Below, piece after piece: positions 54,314 to 63,181 of a DNA stretch of 64,000 bases. Source of the DNA: Marinirhabdus sp963793275 (GTDB lineage: Bacteria; Bacteroidota; Bacteroidia; Flavobacteriales; Flavobacteriaceae). Every line of letters starts with the position of its first letter. Within the stretch, counting starts at the first letter, position 1. The translations under genes and the position numbers were made by a program. The stretch spans positions 62,001 through 126,000 of the forward strand of contig CAWBZL010000005.1 of assembly GCA_963793275.1 (NCBI GenBank). The letters are read 5' to 3'. Under the pieces are notes generated by a model. It saw nothing but the letters and a program-made list of their open reading frames with translations, was not told the origin of the DNA and did not search any database.

Positions 54314-55205
54314 CCCGGTCCTCTTGACCGAAACAGTAGATGGACTTAACATCCGCCCCGATGGGGTTTACGTGGATGTCACTTTTGGCGGCGGCGGGCA
54401 CTCACGGGAAATATTAGACAGGCTTAACGATGCCGGGACACTTATTGCATTTGACCAGGATACAGATGCGCTTGAGAATGCTATTGACGACCCGAGATTT
54501 TTATTGGTGAATGAAAATTTCAGATTTCTCAAGCGCTTTTTGCGTTTTCACGGATATAAACAAGTTGACGGGATTTTGGGCGATTTTGGTGTTTCGTCTC
54601 ATCAGTTTGATGTGGCAGATCGCGGCTTCTCAACACGTTTTGAAGCAGATTTAGATATGCGAATGAATCAAAAAAGTCCATTTTCTGCCTACGATGTGGT
54701 TAACAACTATGAAGAAGCACAATTGCGAAGCGTTCTGTTTCAGTATGGAGAATTGAGAGCTGCAGCAGGGATGGCACGTATCATTGTTGAAAGCCGGAAA
54801 AATGATCCCATTAAAACTAGCGATCAGTTAAAGAAAGCTTTAGGAAGGTTTCTTCCAAAACATAGAGAAAATAAGATTTTGGCTCAAATATATCAGGCCA
54901 TTCGTATAGAGGTGAACCAGGAGTTGGAGGCGCTAAAAGAATTTTTAGAACAAACAGTTGAGGTGTTAAAACCTAAAGGAAGGCTAAGTTTAATAAGCTA
55001 TCACAGTCTGGAAGATAGGCTGGTAAAGCGTTATATGCGAAACGGTCTTTTTGAAGGAGAGCCGGAGCGTGATGTTTTTGGAAGAGTGGAAGTGCCTTTA
55101 AAACCAGTAGGTAAATTCATCATTCCAACCGATGAGGAAATAAAGGAAAACAACAGAGCGAGAAGTGCAAAGTTGCGGATCGCAGAAAAAATAAGCTCCA
55201 AATAG
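54300..55205 (+). CDS. rsmH: 16S rRNA (cytosine1402-N4)-methyltransferase
   Basis: 301 residues from the ATG at 54300 (MDYHNPVLLTETVDGL), preferred to an in-frame ATG at 54285. SAM motif DVTFGGGGHSREIL, LGDFGVSSHQFD and ISYHSLEDRLVKRYM are typical. Overlaps the mraZ end by 14 bases, second gene of the dcw cluster. Confidence 0.96.
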   Translation: MDYHNPVLLTETVDGLNIRPDGVYVDVTFGGGGHSREILDRLNDAGTLIAFDQDTDALENAIDDPRFLLVNENFRFLKRFLRFHGYKQVDGILGDFGVSSHQFDVADRGFSTRFEADLDMRMNQKSPFSAYDVVNNYEEAQLRSVLFQYGELRAAAGMARIIVESRKNDPIKTSDQLKKALGRFLPKHRENKILAQIYQAIRIEVNQELEALKEFLEQTVEVLKPKGRLSLISYHSLEDRLVKRYMRNGLFEGEPERDVFGRVEVPLKPVGKFIIPTDEEIKENNRARSAKLRIAEKISSK

Positions 55206-55328
55206 CCGTCTTTACAAAAGAGGTTTGAGGTAGATATTAAATAAAAAGGATTAATTATTCTTCATCCGGGAGCGTGGAGATTTTGAACCCACTGCGGTGG
55301 AGCAGAACATCTCGGTAAGAGACATAAA

Positions 55329-55646
55329 ATGAAAAAAAATTTCTACAACATATTAAAGGGTAGGTTCTTGGTAAATGACGACGCGTTAAAAAACTGGCGC
55401 TTTATCATTTTTCTAAGTTTACTTGCCTTGGTGATGATTGGAAGTAGCCACGTGGCAGATAAAAAAGTGCATCACATTGCAAAGCTTAATAATAACGTAA
55501 AAGAGCTTAAAAGTGAATACTTAGATGTGCGCAAACAGGTTACGCAGATTAAGATGGAAAGTAAGATCACAAAGTCAATGGCATCACGTGGGTTAAAACC
55601 CAGTGAAACGCCGCCTCAAAAAATAATTATAACAAAAAAGCAGTAG
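55329..55646 (+). CDS. ftsL: FtsL-like division protein
   Basis: 105 residues: cytoplasmic N-terminus, one transmembrane helix (about 24-43, WRFIIFLSLLALVMIG), then a coiled-coil region (AKLNNNVKELKSEYLDVRKQ). Topology, size and place between rsmH and the PBP gene identify it as the FtsL counterpart. Preceded by 123 bases with CCAC-TGCG-GTGG hairpin and no recognisable gene. Confidence 0.85.
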   Translation: MKKNFYNILKGRFLVNDDALKNWRFIIFLSLLALVMIGSSHVADKKVHHIAKLNNNVKELKSEYLDVRKQVTQIKMESKITKSMASRGLKPSETPPQKIIITKKQ

Positions 55647-55650
55647 CGCG

Positions 55651-57654
55651 GTGGCCATAGCAGAAAAAGACATATTAAACCGCTTATATTTTATCGCTGG
55701 AGGTATGTTCCTCTTTGCGCTTTTGATCGCTATAAAAATGGCCGATATTCAGTTTGTGGAAGGTGATAAATACCGGGAGCTTGCTGAGAAAAATAATACC
55801 AAAAACTTTACGATACCAGCCAATAGAGGCAATGTGTACGCAGACGACGGAAGTTTACTTGCCAGTTCGGTGCCCAAGTATGATATTCGGTTTGATGCAG
55901 TGACGGTTTCTTCGGAAGACTTTAAGGAAAACCTGGTGCCACTTTCAAAAGAGTTGAGTGTCATGTTTGGAAAACCAGCTTCCTATTATCAGAATTTACT
56001 TCGCAAAGCCAGAGCAAACAAGAATCGCTATTTATTGCTCGCTAAAAATCTGGGTTATTCAGACTATAAAAAGGTAAAACAAATGCCTTTGTTGAGAAAG
56101 GGGCCGTACAAAGGTGGGATTATTGTATCCCAAAAAACGGTACGTGAGCATCCTATGGGTAAAATTGGAGCGCGTCTTGTTGGGAATGAAGATCATGAAA
56201 ACCCTGGCTATTATGCTGTTGGTTTGGAAGGAGCCTTTCATGAAATGCTAAGTGGCAAGCAAGGAAAACGCCTCAAGCAAAAAATAGCAAAAGGACAATG
56301 GAAGCCTGTGTACGATGAAAATGAGGTGGAACCACAAGATGGGTACGATATAGTTTCTACCATAGATGTAAATATTCAGGATATTGCTCATCATGCCTTA
56401 CTGAAACAACTGGAGTATTATGAAGCAGACCACGGCTGTGTGATTGTTATGGAAGTTGAAACAGGCGAAATTAAGGCGGTTTCTAATCTTGGGCGTAGTA
56501 GAAACGGTAGTTTTTATGAGCGTTTAAATTACGCTGTAGGTGAGAGTACAGAGCCTGGTTCCACCTTTAAAACGGTTGCTCTTACAGTTGCTTTGGAGCA
56601 TAAAGTTATTGACACCTCGACAGTTGTGGACACAAAGGACGGGCGTTTTAAGATATACGGAAGGACTATTTCAGATTCTAAAAGAGGTGGCTTTGGGGAA
56701 ATTTCGGCAGCGAAGGCCTTGGAAGTTTCATCGAATATTGGTTTAGCTCAATTAATTGATGATGCCTATAAAAACAACCCGAAGAAATTTACAGACCAGG
56801 TAAAAGAATGGGGATTAGGGAAACGCATTGGAATCCCTATTAAAGGTGAAGGAAAGCCTAATATTCCTGAAAAAGGCGATAAAAACTGGAGCCGAAATGC
56901 ATTGCCGTCTATTTCTTATGGGTATAATTTAAGAATGACACCGTTACAGATTTTAACTTTTTATAATGCCATCGCCAATGACGGGAAAATGGTAAAGCCA
57001 CAATTTATAAGAGAGATACGATCGTGGAAAAAGCAAGTTGAAGTTTTTGAAACTGAAGTATTAAACGAGCAGATTGCTTCGGAAACTACTATAAAAAAAA
57101 TTCAGGAAATTTTAAAGAACATTGTAAAACGCGGTACAGGAAAAAGGTTGTATTCTGAAAACTTCTCTATGGCCGGAAAAACAGGGACTGCCAGAACCGA
57201 CTACGCCAATGCCGCAGAGTGGAACAAAAATCCAAAGTATGTTTCATCCTTTGCGGGGTATTTTCCAGCCGAAAATCCTAAGTATTCCTGTATAGTGGTT
57301 ATCCATAAACCTATTGTTGCAAAGGGGTATTACGGAGCAGATGTTACAGGACCGGTATTTAAAAGAATTGCACAAAAGATTTTTACAGATTCTCCTTTAA
57401 AAGCACAGGTAGCAAATATCAACGCTGTAGATGCAACCTTTCAAAATGATTTTGAAAACTATTACACAAAGGCTCAAAAACGCTATAAAAAAATACCCAA
57501 TGTAAAAGGAATGGCGGGAATGGATGCTGTTTCGCTTCTGGAAAATATGGGCCTTCGGGTAAGAATTGAAGGGAACGGATCTGTAACAGCACAATCTATT
57601 GCTACCGGAGAACTATTACAAGAAGGACAAACCATCATACTAACGCTATCGTGA
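55651..57654 (+). CDS. ftsI: Division-specific penicillin-binding protein with PASTA domain
   Basis: 667 residues starting with GTG at 55651 (MAIAEKDILNRLYFIAGG). One transmembrane segment (about 11-27), a PBP dimerisation region, and a transpeptidase domain with GSTFKT (active Ser), SSNIG and KTGTAR motifs. The C-terminus ends in a PASTA-like domain (IPNVKGMAGMDAVSLLENMG onward). It cross-links septal peptidoglycan. Four bases after ftsL; its stop TGA overlaps the murE GTG start. Confidence 0.93.
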   Translation: MAIAEKDILNRLYFIAGGMFLFALLIAIKMADIQFVEGDKYRELAEKNNTKNFTIPANRGNVYADDGSLLASSVPKYDIRFDAVTVSSEDFKENLVPLSKELSVMFGKPASYYQNLLRKARANKNRYLLLAKNLGYSDYKKVKQMPLLRKGPYKGGIIVSQKTVREHPMGKIGARLVGNEDHENPGYYAVGLEGAFHEMLSGKQGKRLKQKIAKGQWKPVYDENEVEPQDGYDIVSTIDVNIQDIAHHALLKQLEYYEADHGCVIVMEVETGEIKAVSNLGRSRNGSFYERLNYAVGESTEPGSTFKTVALTVALEHKVIDTSTVVDTKDGRFKIYGRTISDSKRGGFGEISAAKALEVSSNIGLAQLIDDAYKNNPKKFTDQVKEWGLGKRIGIPIKGEGKPNIPEKGDKNWSRNALPSISYGYNLRMTPLQILTFYNAIANDGKMVKPQFIREIRSWKKQVEVFETEVLNEQIASETTIKKIQEILKNIVKRGTGKRLYSENFSMAGKTGTARTDYANAAEWNKNPKYVSSFAGYFPAENPKYSCIVVIHKPIVAKGYYGADVTGPVFKRIAQKIFTDSPLKAQVANINAVDATFQNDFENYYTKAQKRYKKIPNVKGMAGMDAVSLLENMGLRVRIEGNGSVTAQSIATGELLQEGQTIILTLS

Positions 57655-59117
57655 ATATACTACGCGACATACTCTATAAAGTCACCCTGGAAAAGGTAGT
57701 AGGTAATACTGCTGTGTCTATTCGTGAGCTTCATTTTGATAGCCGAAGGGTAGGGCTGGACGATGTTTTTATAGCTATTAAAGGTTCCTTGAGCGATGGT
57801 CACGATTATATTAAAAAAGCAGTAGATCAAGGAGCAATTGCGGTGGTTTGTGAAGCCATGCCAGATCAAATGGTGAGCGGCGTGACCTATGTGCAAGTTG
57901 ACAGTAGCCAGCAGGCAATGGCGATGATGGCGTCAAATTTTTATGGAAATCCTTCGGAAAGTTTAAAGCTTGTAGGTATTACGGGTACAAATGGTAAGAC
58001 AACCATTTCAACGTTGTTGTATAACCTCTTTACTAATGCAGGTTTTGCCTGTGGGTTACTTTCCACCGTAAAAATTAAAATTGCTGAAACTGAGTATAAA
58101 GCTACCCATACCACACCAGACAGTATTACCATCAATAAGTATCTGTCAGAAATGGTAGCAGCAGGAGTTGAATTCTGTTTTATGGAAGTGAGTAGTCACG
58201 GTGTCCACCAAAAACGTACCGAAGGGTTGCATTTTACAGGTGGAATTTTCACCAATTTAAGCCACGATCATTTAGACTATCATAAAGATTTTAAAGAGTA
58301 CAGGGATGTGAAAAAAGCGTTTTTCGATCAGCTTCCAAAGACCGCTTTTGCATTGGTGAATGGTGACGATAAAAACGGCGCAGTAATGTTGCAAAATACT
58401 TCAGCAAAAAAATACACCTACGCGCTAAAGAGTTATGCCGATTATAAAGCTCAGATTCTTGAAAATCAGTTTTCAGGTTTATTACTGAAAATTAATAACA
58501 ACGAATTATGGGCTAAGCTCATTGGGAATTTTAATGCTTACAATCTCCTAGCCATTTATGCCACTGCCGAGTTATTAGGGTTGGAGCAAATGGAAACTCT
58601 GCGCTTGTTGAGTACGCTGGAAAGTGTAGATGGTAGATTTGAATTTACTATTTCAGAAAAACAAAAAATTACGGCAATAGTAGATTACGCCCACACTCCG
58701 GATGCGTTAAAAAATGTATTAGAAACTGTAAATACTATTCGTACAGGAAATGAAAAATTAATTACCGTGGTAGGATGCGGCGGCGATAGAGATGCAACCA
58801 AGCGTCCAAAAATGGCGCATATTGCAAGCCAATTAAGTACCAAAGCCATTTTTACGAGTGATAATCCGCGTACGGAAAACCCTGATGCAATTATTGAAGC
58901 AATGGAAAAAGGGGTTTCGCCAGAGAATTTTAAAAAGACATTATCCATTACCGACAGAAAACAAGCCATAAAAACCGCATGTCAAATGGCCGAAGCAAAT
59001 GATATTATCCTAATTGCAGGAAAAGGTCATGAGACTTACCAAGAGATACACGGTGAGCGGACAGATTTTGACGACTTTAAAATTGTAAACCAACTATTAA
59101 TCGCCCTAAATAAATAA
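57651..59117 (+). CDS. murE: UDP-N-acetylmuramoyl-L-alanyl-D-glutamate-2,6-diaminopimelate ligase
   Basis: 488 residues, GTG start overlapping the ftsI stop. ATP loop GITGTNGKTTISTLL, LSHDHLDYHKDF, and the meso-DAP specificity motif DNPRTENP are present (Asn-Pro-Arg with GKGHETYQ near the end), so it should add meso-diaminopimelate to UDP-MurNAc-L-Ala-D-Glu. Confidence 0.95.
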   Translation: MNILRDILYKVTLEKVVGNTAVSIRELHFDSRRVGLDDVFIAIKGSLSDGHDYIKKAVDQGAIAVVCEAMPDQMVSGVTYVQVDSSQQAMAMMASNFYGNPSESLKLVGITGTNGKTTISTLLYNLFTNAGFACGLLSTVKIKIAETEYKATHTTPDSITINKYLSEMVAAGVEFCFMEVSSHGVHQKRTEGLHFTGGIFTNLSHDHLDYHKDFKEYRDVKKAFFDQLPKTAFALVNGDDKNGAVMLQNTSAKKYTYALKSYADYKAQILENQFSGLLLKINNNELWAKLIGNFNAYNLLAIYATAELLGLEQMETLRLLSTLESVDGRFEFTISEKQKITAIVDYAHTPDALKNVLETVNTIRTGNEKLITVVGCGGDRDATKRPKMAHIASQLSTKAIFTSDNPRTENPDAIIEAMEKGVSPENFKKTLSITDRKQAIKTACQMAEANDIILIAGKGHETYQEIHGERTDFDDFKIVNQLLIALNK

Positions 59118-59118
59118 G

Positions 59119-60352
59119 ATGCTGTACTACTTGTTCGAATTTTTAGAGAAAAATTACCAGATGCCAGGGGCGAGTCTTTTTGGGTTCATAACCTTTCGCG
59201 CGGCATTGGCTATTATCTTTTCTTTAATCATTGCGACGCTGTTTGGTAAAAGAATTATTCGTCTGTTGCAACGTATGCAAATGGGAGAACAAATACGTGA
59301 CCTGGGGTTAGAGGGTCAAAACGAAAAGGCGGGAACACCAACAATGGGTGGAATCATTATTATTTTGGCAACCCTTGTTCCGGTGTTGTTGTTTGCAAAA
59401 CTGGACAATATTTATGTGATCATGCTCTATCGTAACAACTCTTTGGATGGGTGCAATTGGCTTTTTAGACGATTACCTGAAGAAATTTAAAAAAGACAAA
59501 GCCGGTTTACCAGGGAAGTTTAAGATTATTGGGCAGGTTGGTTTAGGAGTTTTTGTAGGAGCAGTGATGTTTTTTCACCCGGACGTTACTATTAAAAGAG
59601 AAAAAATAAACCCTGTGAATTCTCAGGAACAAATTACTCAAAACTCACCTATAGAATTTTACGATGCCGAAAGATCACTACAAACTACCATTCCTTTTGT
59701 GAAGGAAAACGAATTTAATTACGAAACATTAGTGGGATGGATGGGCGAAAACGCAAAGGATTATGTGTGGCTTATTTTTATCCCAATTGTAATAATTATC
59801 ATCACAGCGGTTTCAAACGGCGCCAATCTTACCGATGGTATCGATGGTCTTGCAGCCGGCAGTTCGGCAATTGTGGCGGTTACTTTGGCGCTATTTGCTT
59901 GGGTTTCAGGAAACCTTTTTTTTAGTGATTATTTAAATGTCATGTATATCCCAAATACGGGTGAGGTCACCATTTTTATTATGGCATTTGTAGGAGCACT
60001 CATTGGATTTTTATGGTATAACGCTTACCCGGCCCAGGTTTTCATGGGAGATACCGGAAGTTTGACCATTGGCGGGATCATAGCGGTTATTGCCATTATT
60101 ATTAGAAAAGAATTGCTCATTCCATTACTCTGCGGAATTTTCTTAATGGAGAATCTTTCAGTAATGCTGCAGGTGGGTTGGTTTAAATACACTAAAAAGA
60201 AATTTGGAGAAGGCCGAAGGATTTTCAGAATGTCGCCTTTACATCATCATTATCAGGTGAAAGGATTTCACGAAAGTAAGATAGTAACACGGTTTTGGAT
60301 TGTTGGAATTTTTCTGGCCATTTTAACGATCGTTACATTAAAAATAAGATAG
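59119..60352 (+). pseudogene. mraY: Phospho-N-acetylmuramoyl-pentapeptide-transferase, frameshifted as sequenced
   Basis: Together the two frames encode a complete polytopic MraY of about 410 residues. The 5' part (to about 59427) holds the first helices and GLEGQNEKAGTPTMGG; the 3' part begins in the next frame with IVTTLWMGAIGFLDDYLKKF and continues with NLTDGIDGLAAGSSAIVAV, FMGDTGSLTIGG and MSPLHHHYQ, the catalytic signatures. Taking out one base (T at about 59428) restores CTC-ATC-GTA. The enzyme makes lipid I and is essential, so the break is likely a sequencing or assembly error. Confidence 0.94.
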
Positions 60353-60466
60353 AGAAGAAATCCTCACCCCAGCCTTTTCGTTCGAAGGAGTGGGAAATAA
60401 AGTTGTCTGCGAAGAGCGAGGCACGGGAGAGAGGAAGACAATAGAGGGGGTAAATCCCAAAGTAAA

Positions 60467-61804
60467 ATGAAGCAGAAAAAACTTGTCATATTAGGAGGCG
60501 GAGAAAGTGGCGTAGGAACAGCTATTCTTGGAATACAGCAAGGGTTTGAAGTTTTTGTTTCAGATTTTGGAAAAATAAAAGACAAGTACAAAGAAGTTCT
60601 TTCAAATAAAAAAATAGACTGGGAAGAAAACGGTCATACCGAAAAAAAGATCCTAAATGCTGATGTAGTAATGAAGAGCCCGGGTATTCCCGACAAGGCC
60701 CCCATCATTCAAAAGCTGAAAGAAAAAGGTGTTCAGGTGATTTCAGAAATTGAATTTGCTTCAAAATATACCGAAGCAACCATTATAGGTATTACAGGAA
60801 GTAACGGAAAAACAACCACGGCAAGTTTAACCTATGCATTGCTGAAACAGGAGCTTAATGTAGCACTGGGAGGAAATATAGGAAAGAGTTTTGCCGAGCA
60901 GGTTGCTGAAGGGAGCTATGAAAACTTCGTATTGGAACTTAGTAGTTTCCAACTGGACGGTATTGAAACCTTTGCACCGCACATTGCCGTGTTGACCAAT
61001 TTAAGCCCGGATCATTTGGATAGATATAATTATGATTATTCAAAGTATATCGACTCTAAATTCAGAATAACAATGAATCAAACCAAAGATGATTATTTCG
61101 TTTATGATGGGGACGATTCAGAAATAGAAAAGTGGTTGCAAAATCATAAAATAAAAGCAAAAAGATTGCCTTTCTCACTTCAAAAAGAAGTTACCGAAGG
61201 TGCCTATATAAAAAATAAAGAAATAATAATAACAATTAATAACACCCAACATACCATGCCAATCTCACAATTAAATTTACAGGGACAACACAACACCAAA
61301 AACGCAATGGCGGCTACCACCATAGCCACGCTCTTAAAAATAAGGAAAGCAACCATTCGGGAATCTCTGGAAGGTTTTCAGGGTGTAGAACATCGTCTGG
61401 AAAAAGTCCTTAAAATAAACAACGTCATGTACATAAACGATAGTAAGGCTACCAATGTAAATGCAACATTCTATGCGCTGGATAGTATGGAGACACCAAC
61501 GGTCTGGATTCTTGGGGGTGTAGATAAAGGGAATGACTATACAGAGTTACTGCCTTTGGTGAACGAAAAAGTGAAAGCTATTATCTGTTTGGGTTTAGAT
61601 AATGAAAAAATTAAAAAGGCATTTGGCAATATTGTAGATCTTATGGTAGAAACAGCAGGCATGGAAGAGGCTGTAAAAGTGGCTTACAAAATAGCCGAAA
61701 GAAACGATACTGTTTTATTAAGTCCTTGTTGCGCAAGCTTCGATCTATTTGAAAATTATGAAGACAGAGGAAGACAGTTTAAAGCAGCAATAAGAAACCT
61801 ATAA
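60467..61804 (+). CDS. murD: UDP-N-acetylmuramoylalanine-D-glutamate ligase
   Basis: 445 residues. N-terminal Rossmann start VILGGGESGVGTAILG, ATP loop GITGSNGKTTTASLTY, LSPDHLDRY, and VEHRLEKVLKINNVMYINDS, GGVDKGNDYTEL and LSPCCASFDLFENYEDRG near the end. It adds D-Glu to UDP-MurNAc-L-Ala. 114 bases of non-coding sequence precede it. Confidence 0.95.
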   Translation: MKQKKLVILGGGESGVGTAILGIQQGFEVFVSDFGKIKDKYKEVLSNKKIDWEENGHTEKKILNADVVMKSPGIPDKAPIIQKLKEKGVQVISEIEFASKYTEATIIGITGSNGKTTTASLTYALLKQELNVALGGNIGKSFAEQVAEGSYENFVLELSSFQLDGIETFAPHIAVLTNLSPDHLDRYNYDYSKYIDSKFRITMNQTKDDYFVYDGDDSEIEKWLQNHKIKAKRLPFSLQKEVTEGAYIKNKEIIITINNTQHTMPISQLNLQGQHNTKNAMAATTIATLLKIRKATIRESLEGFQGVEHRLEKVLKINNVMYINDSKATNVNATFYALDSMETPTVWILGGVDKGNDYTELLPLVNEKVKAIICLGLDNEKIKKAFGNIVDLMVETAGMEEAVKVAYKIAERNDTVLLSPCCASFDLFENYEDRGRQFKAAIRNL

Positions 61805-61878
61805 GAAATTAAAATTATCATCCTGGACTAGCTTATAGATGGTGGGTTTCGATAAGGACGACCGACAAAATATATTTA

Positions 61879-63084
61879 ATGAAAGATTTTTTTAAAAACA
61901 TACAAGGAGATAAAGCCATTTGGGCCGTAGCGGGTTTGTTGGCATTGTTCTCGTTTCTGCCCGTGTACAGCGCGAGCAGTAACCTGGCATACCTTTATGG
62001 CGATGGAAATACCTTCAAATTTTTACTGAAACATCTTGCACATCTATTATTGGGATTTGCCATTTTGTACGGAGTACATAAAATTCCATATCATTATTTC
62101 AAAGGGCTCTCTATTATCGCATTGCCTGTAGCAATCCTGTTGTTAATTTTCACGATGGCGCAGGGCACAACGATAGATGGAGCCAATGCCAGCCGTTGGA
62201 TTCGGGTGCCTTTTGTTGGAGTGACATTTCAGACTTCTACCCTGGCGGCGGTGGTGTTAATGACATATGTAGCACGTTATTTAAGCCGTATAAAAGATAA
62301 AACCGTCACTTTTAAAGAAACATTACTCCCGTTATGGTTGCCGGTCTTTCTGGTACTTGCGTTAATACTTCCAGCGAATTTTTCAACCACGGCAATCATT
62401 TTTTCCATGGTTGTAGTGTTGGTGTTTATTGGTGGCTATCCGTTACGCTATTTAATGATTGTTTTGGGGACAGGGTTTGTAGTTTTGGCACTTTTCATTT
62501 TGACGGCCCTTGCTTTTCCGTCGGCATTTGACAATCGCGTAGATACGTGGATGAGTCGTATTGAAAACTTTACCGATAAGGAAGATACCGAAGGCGATTA
62601 CCAGATAGAAATAGCAAAAATAGCAATTGCCTCTGGCGGTGTTACAGGACTAGGTCCCGGGAAGAGTGTTCAGAAAAACTTTTTACCTCAGTCATCATCA
62701 GATTTTATTTACGCGATTATAGTTGAGGAATTTGGGATTGTAGGCGGCTTATTTTTAATGTTTTTATACCTGGCGTTGCTGTTTAGATTGGTGATTGTTG
62801 CGCATAAGGCAACCTCTATGTTCGGGAAATTACTGGTGATTGGTGTTGGACTGCCCATTGTATTTCAGGCCTTAATAAATATGGCTGTTGCAGTGGAACT
62901 ATTCCCGGTAACAGGCCAAACATTGCCACTGGTAAGTAGTGGAGGAACCAGTATCTGGATGACGTGTCTGGCACTTGGAATGGTGCTAAGCGTAGCCGCC
63001 AAAAGAGAAGTGCAAAAAAGGCAAATGGAAGAGGGAGAAGAAATTTTGGAAAATCCACTGGATATTCTCTCTGAAACAATATAA
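61879..63084 (+). CDS. ftsW: Septal peptidoglycan polymerase FtsW
   Basis: 401 residues, SEDS family, about 10 membrane helices. Signatures GVTFQTSTLAAVVLMTYVAR, the large periplasmic loop with WMSRIENFTDKEDTEGDYQI, LGPGKSVQKNFLPQSSSDFI and VTGQTLPLVSSGGTSIW are present. It polymerises glycan strands with the PBP encoded by ftsI. Confidence 0.94.
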   Translation: MKDFFKNIQGDKAIWAVAGLLALFSFLPVYSASSNLAYLYGDGNTFKFLLKHLAHLLLGFAILYGVHKIPYHYFKGLSIIALPVAILLLIFTMAQGTTIDGANASRWIRVPFVGVTFQTSTLAAVVLMTYVARYLSRIKDKTVTFKETLLPLWLPVFLVLALILPANFSTTAIIFSMVVVLVFIGGYPLRYLMIVLGTGFVVLALFILTALAFPSAFDNRVDTWMSRIENFTDKEDTEGDYQIEIAKIAIASGGVTGLGPGKSVQKNFLPQSSSDFIYAIIVEEFGIVGGLFLMFLYLALLFRLVIVAHKATSMFGKLLVIGVGLPIVFQALINMAVAVELFPVTGQTLPLVSSGGTSIWMTCLALGMVLSVAAKREVQKRQMEEGEEILENPLDILSETI

Positions 63085-63181
63085 CTCCTTTCTCACTTGC
63101 GTCCCGCGAAGGGGTGACGACAAGGAGGAATGCCCAGAAGGGATGTGGATGAAGGACTAATGAATAATTAAATAGAATAGT

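Noticed and set aside
59447..60352. Independent short MraY-like gene starting at 59447
   Set aside because: Its reading joins the upstream frame to give a single complete MraY; the ATG there is an internal Met (WMGAIGFLDD).
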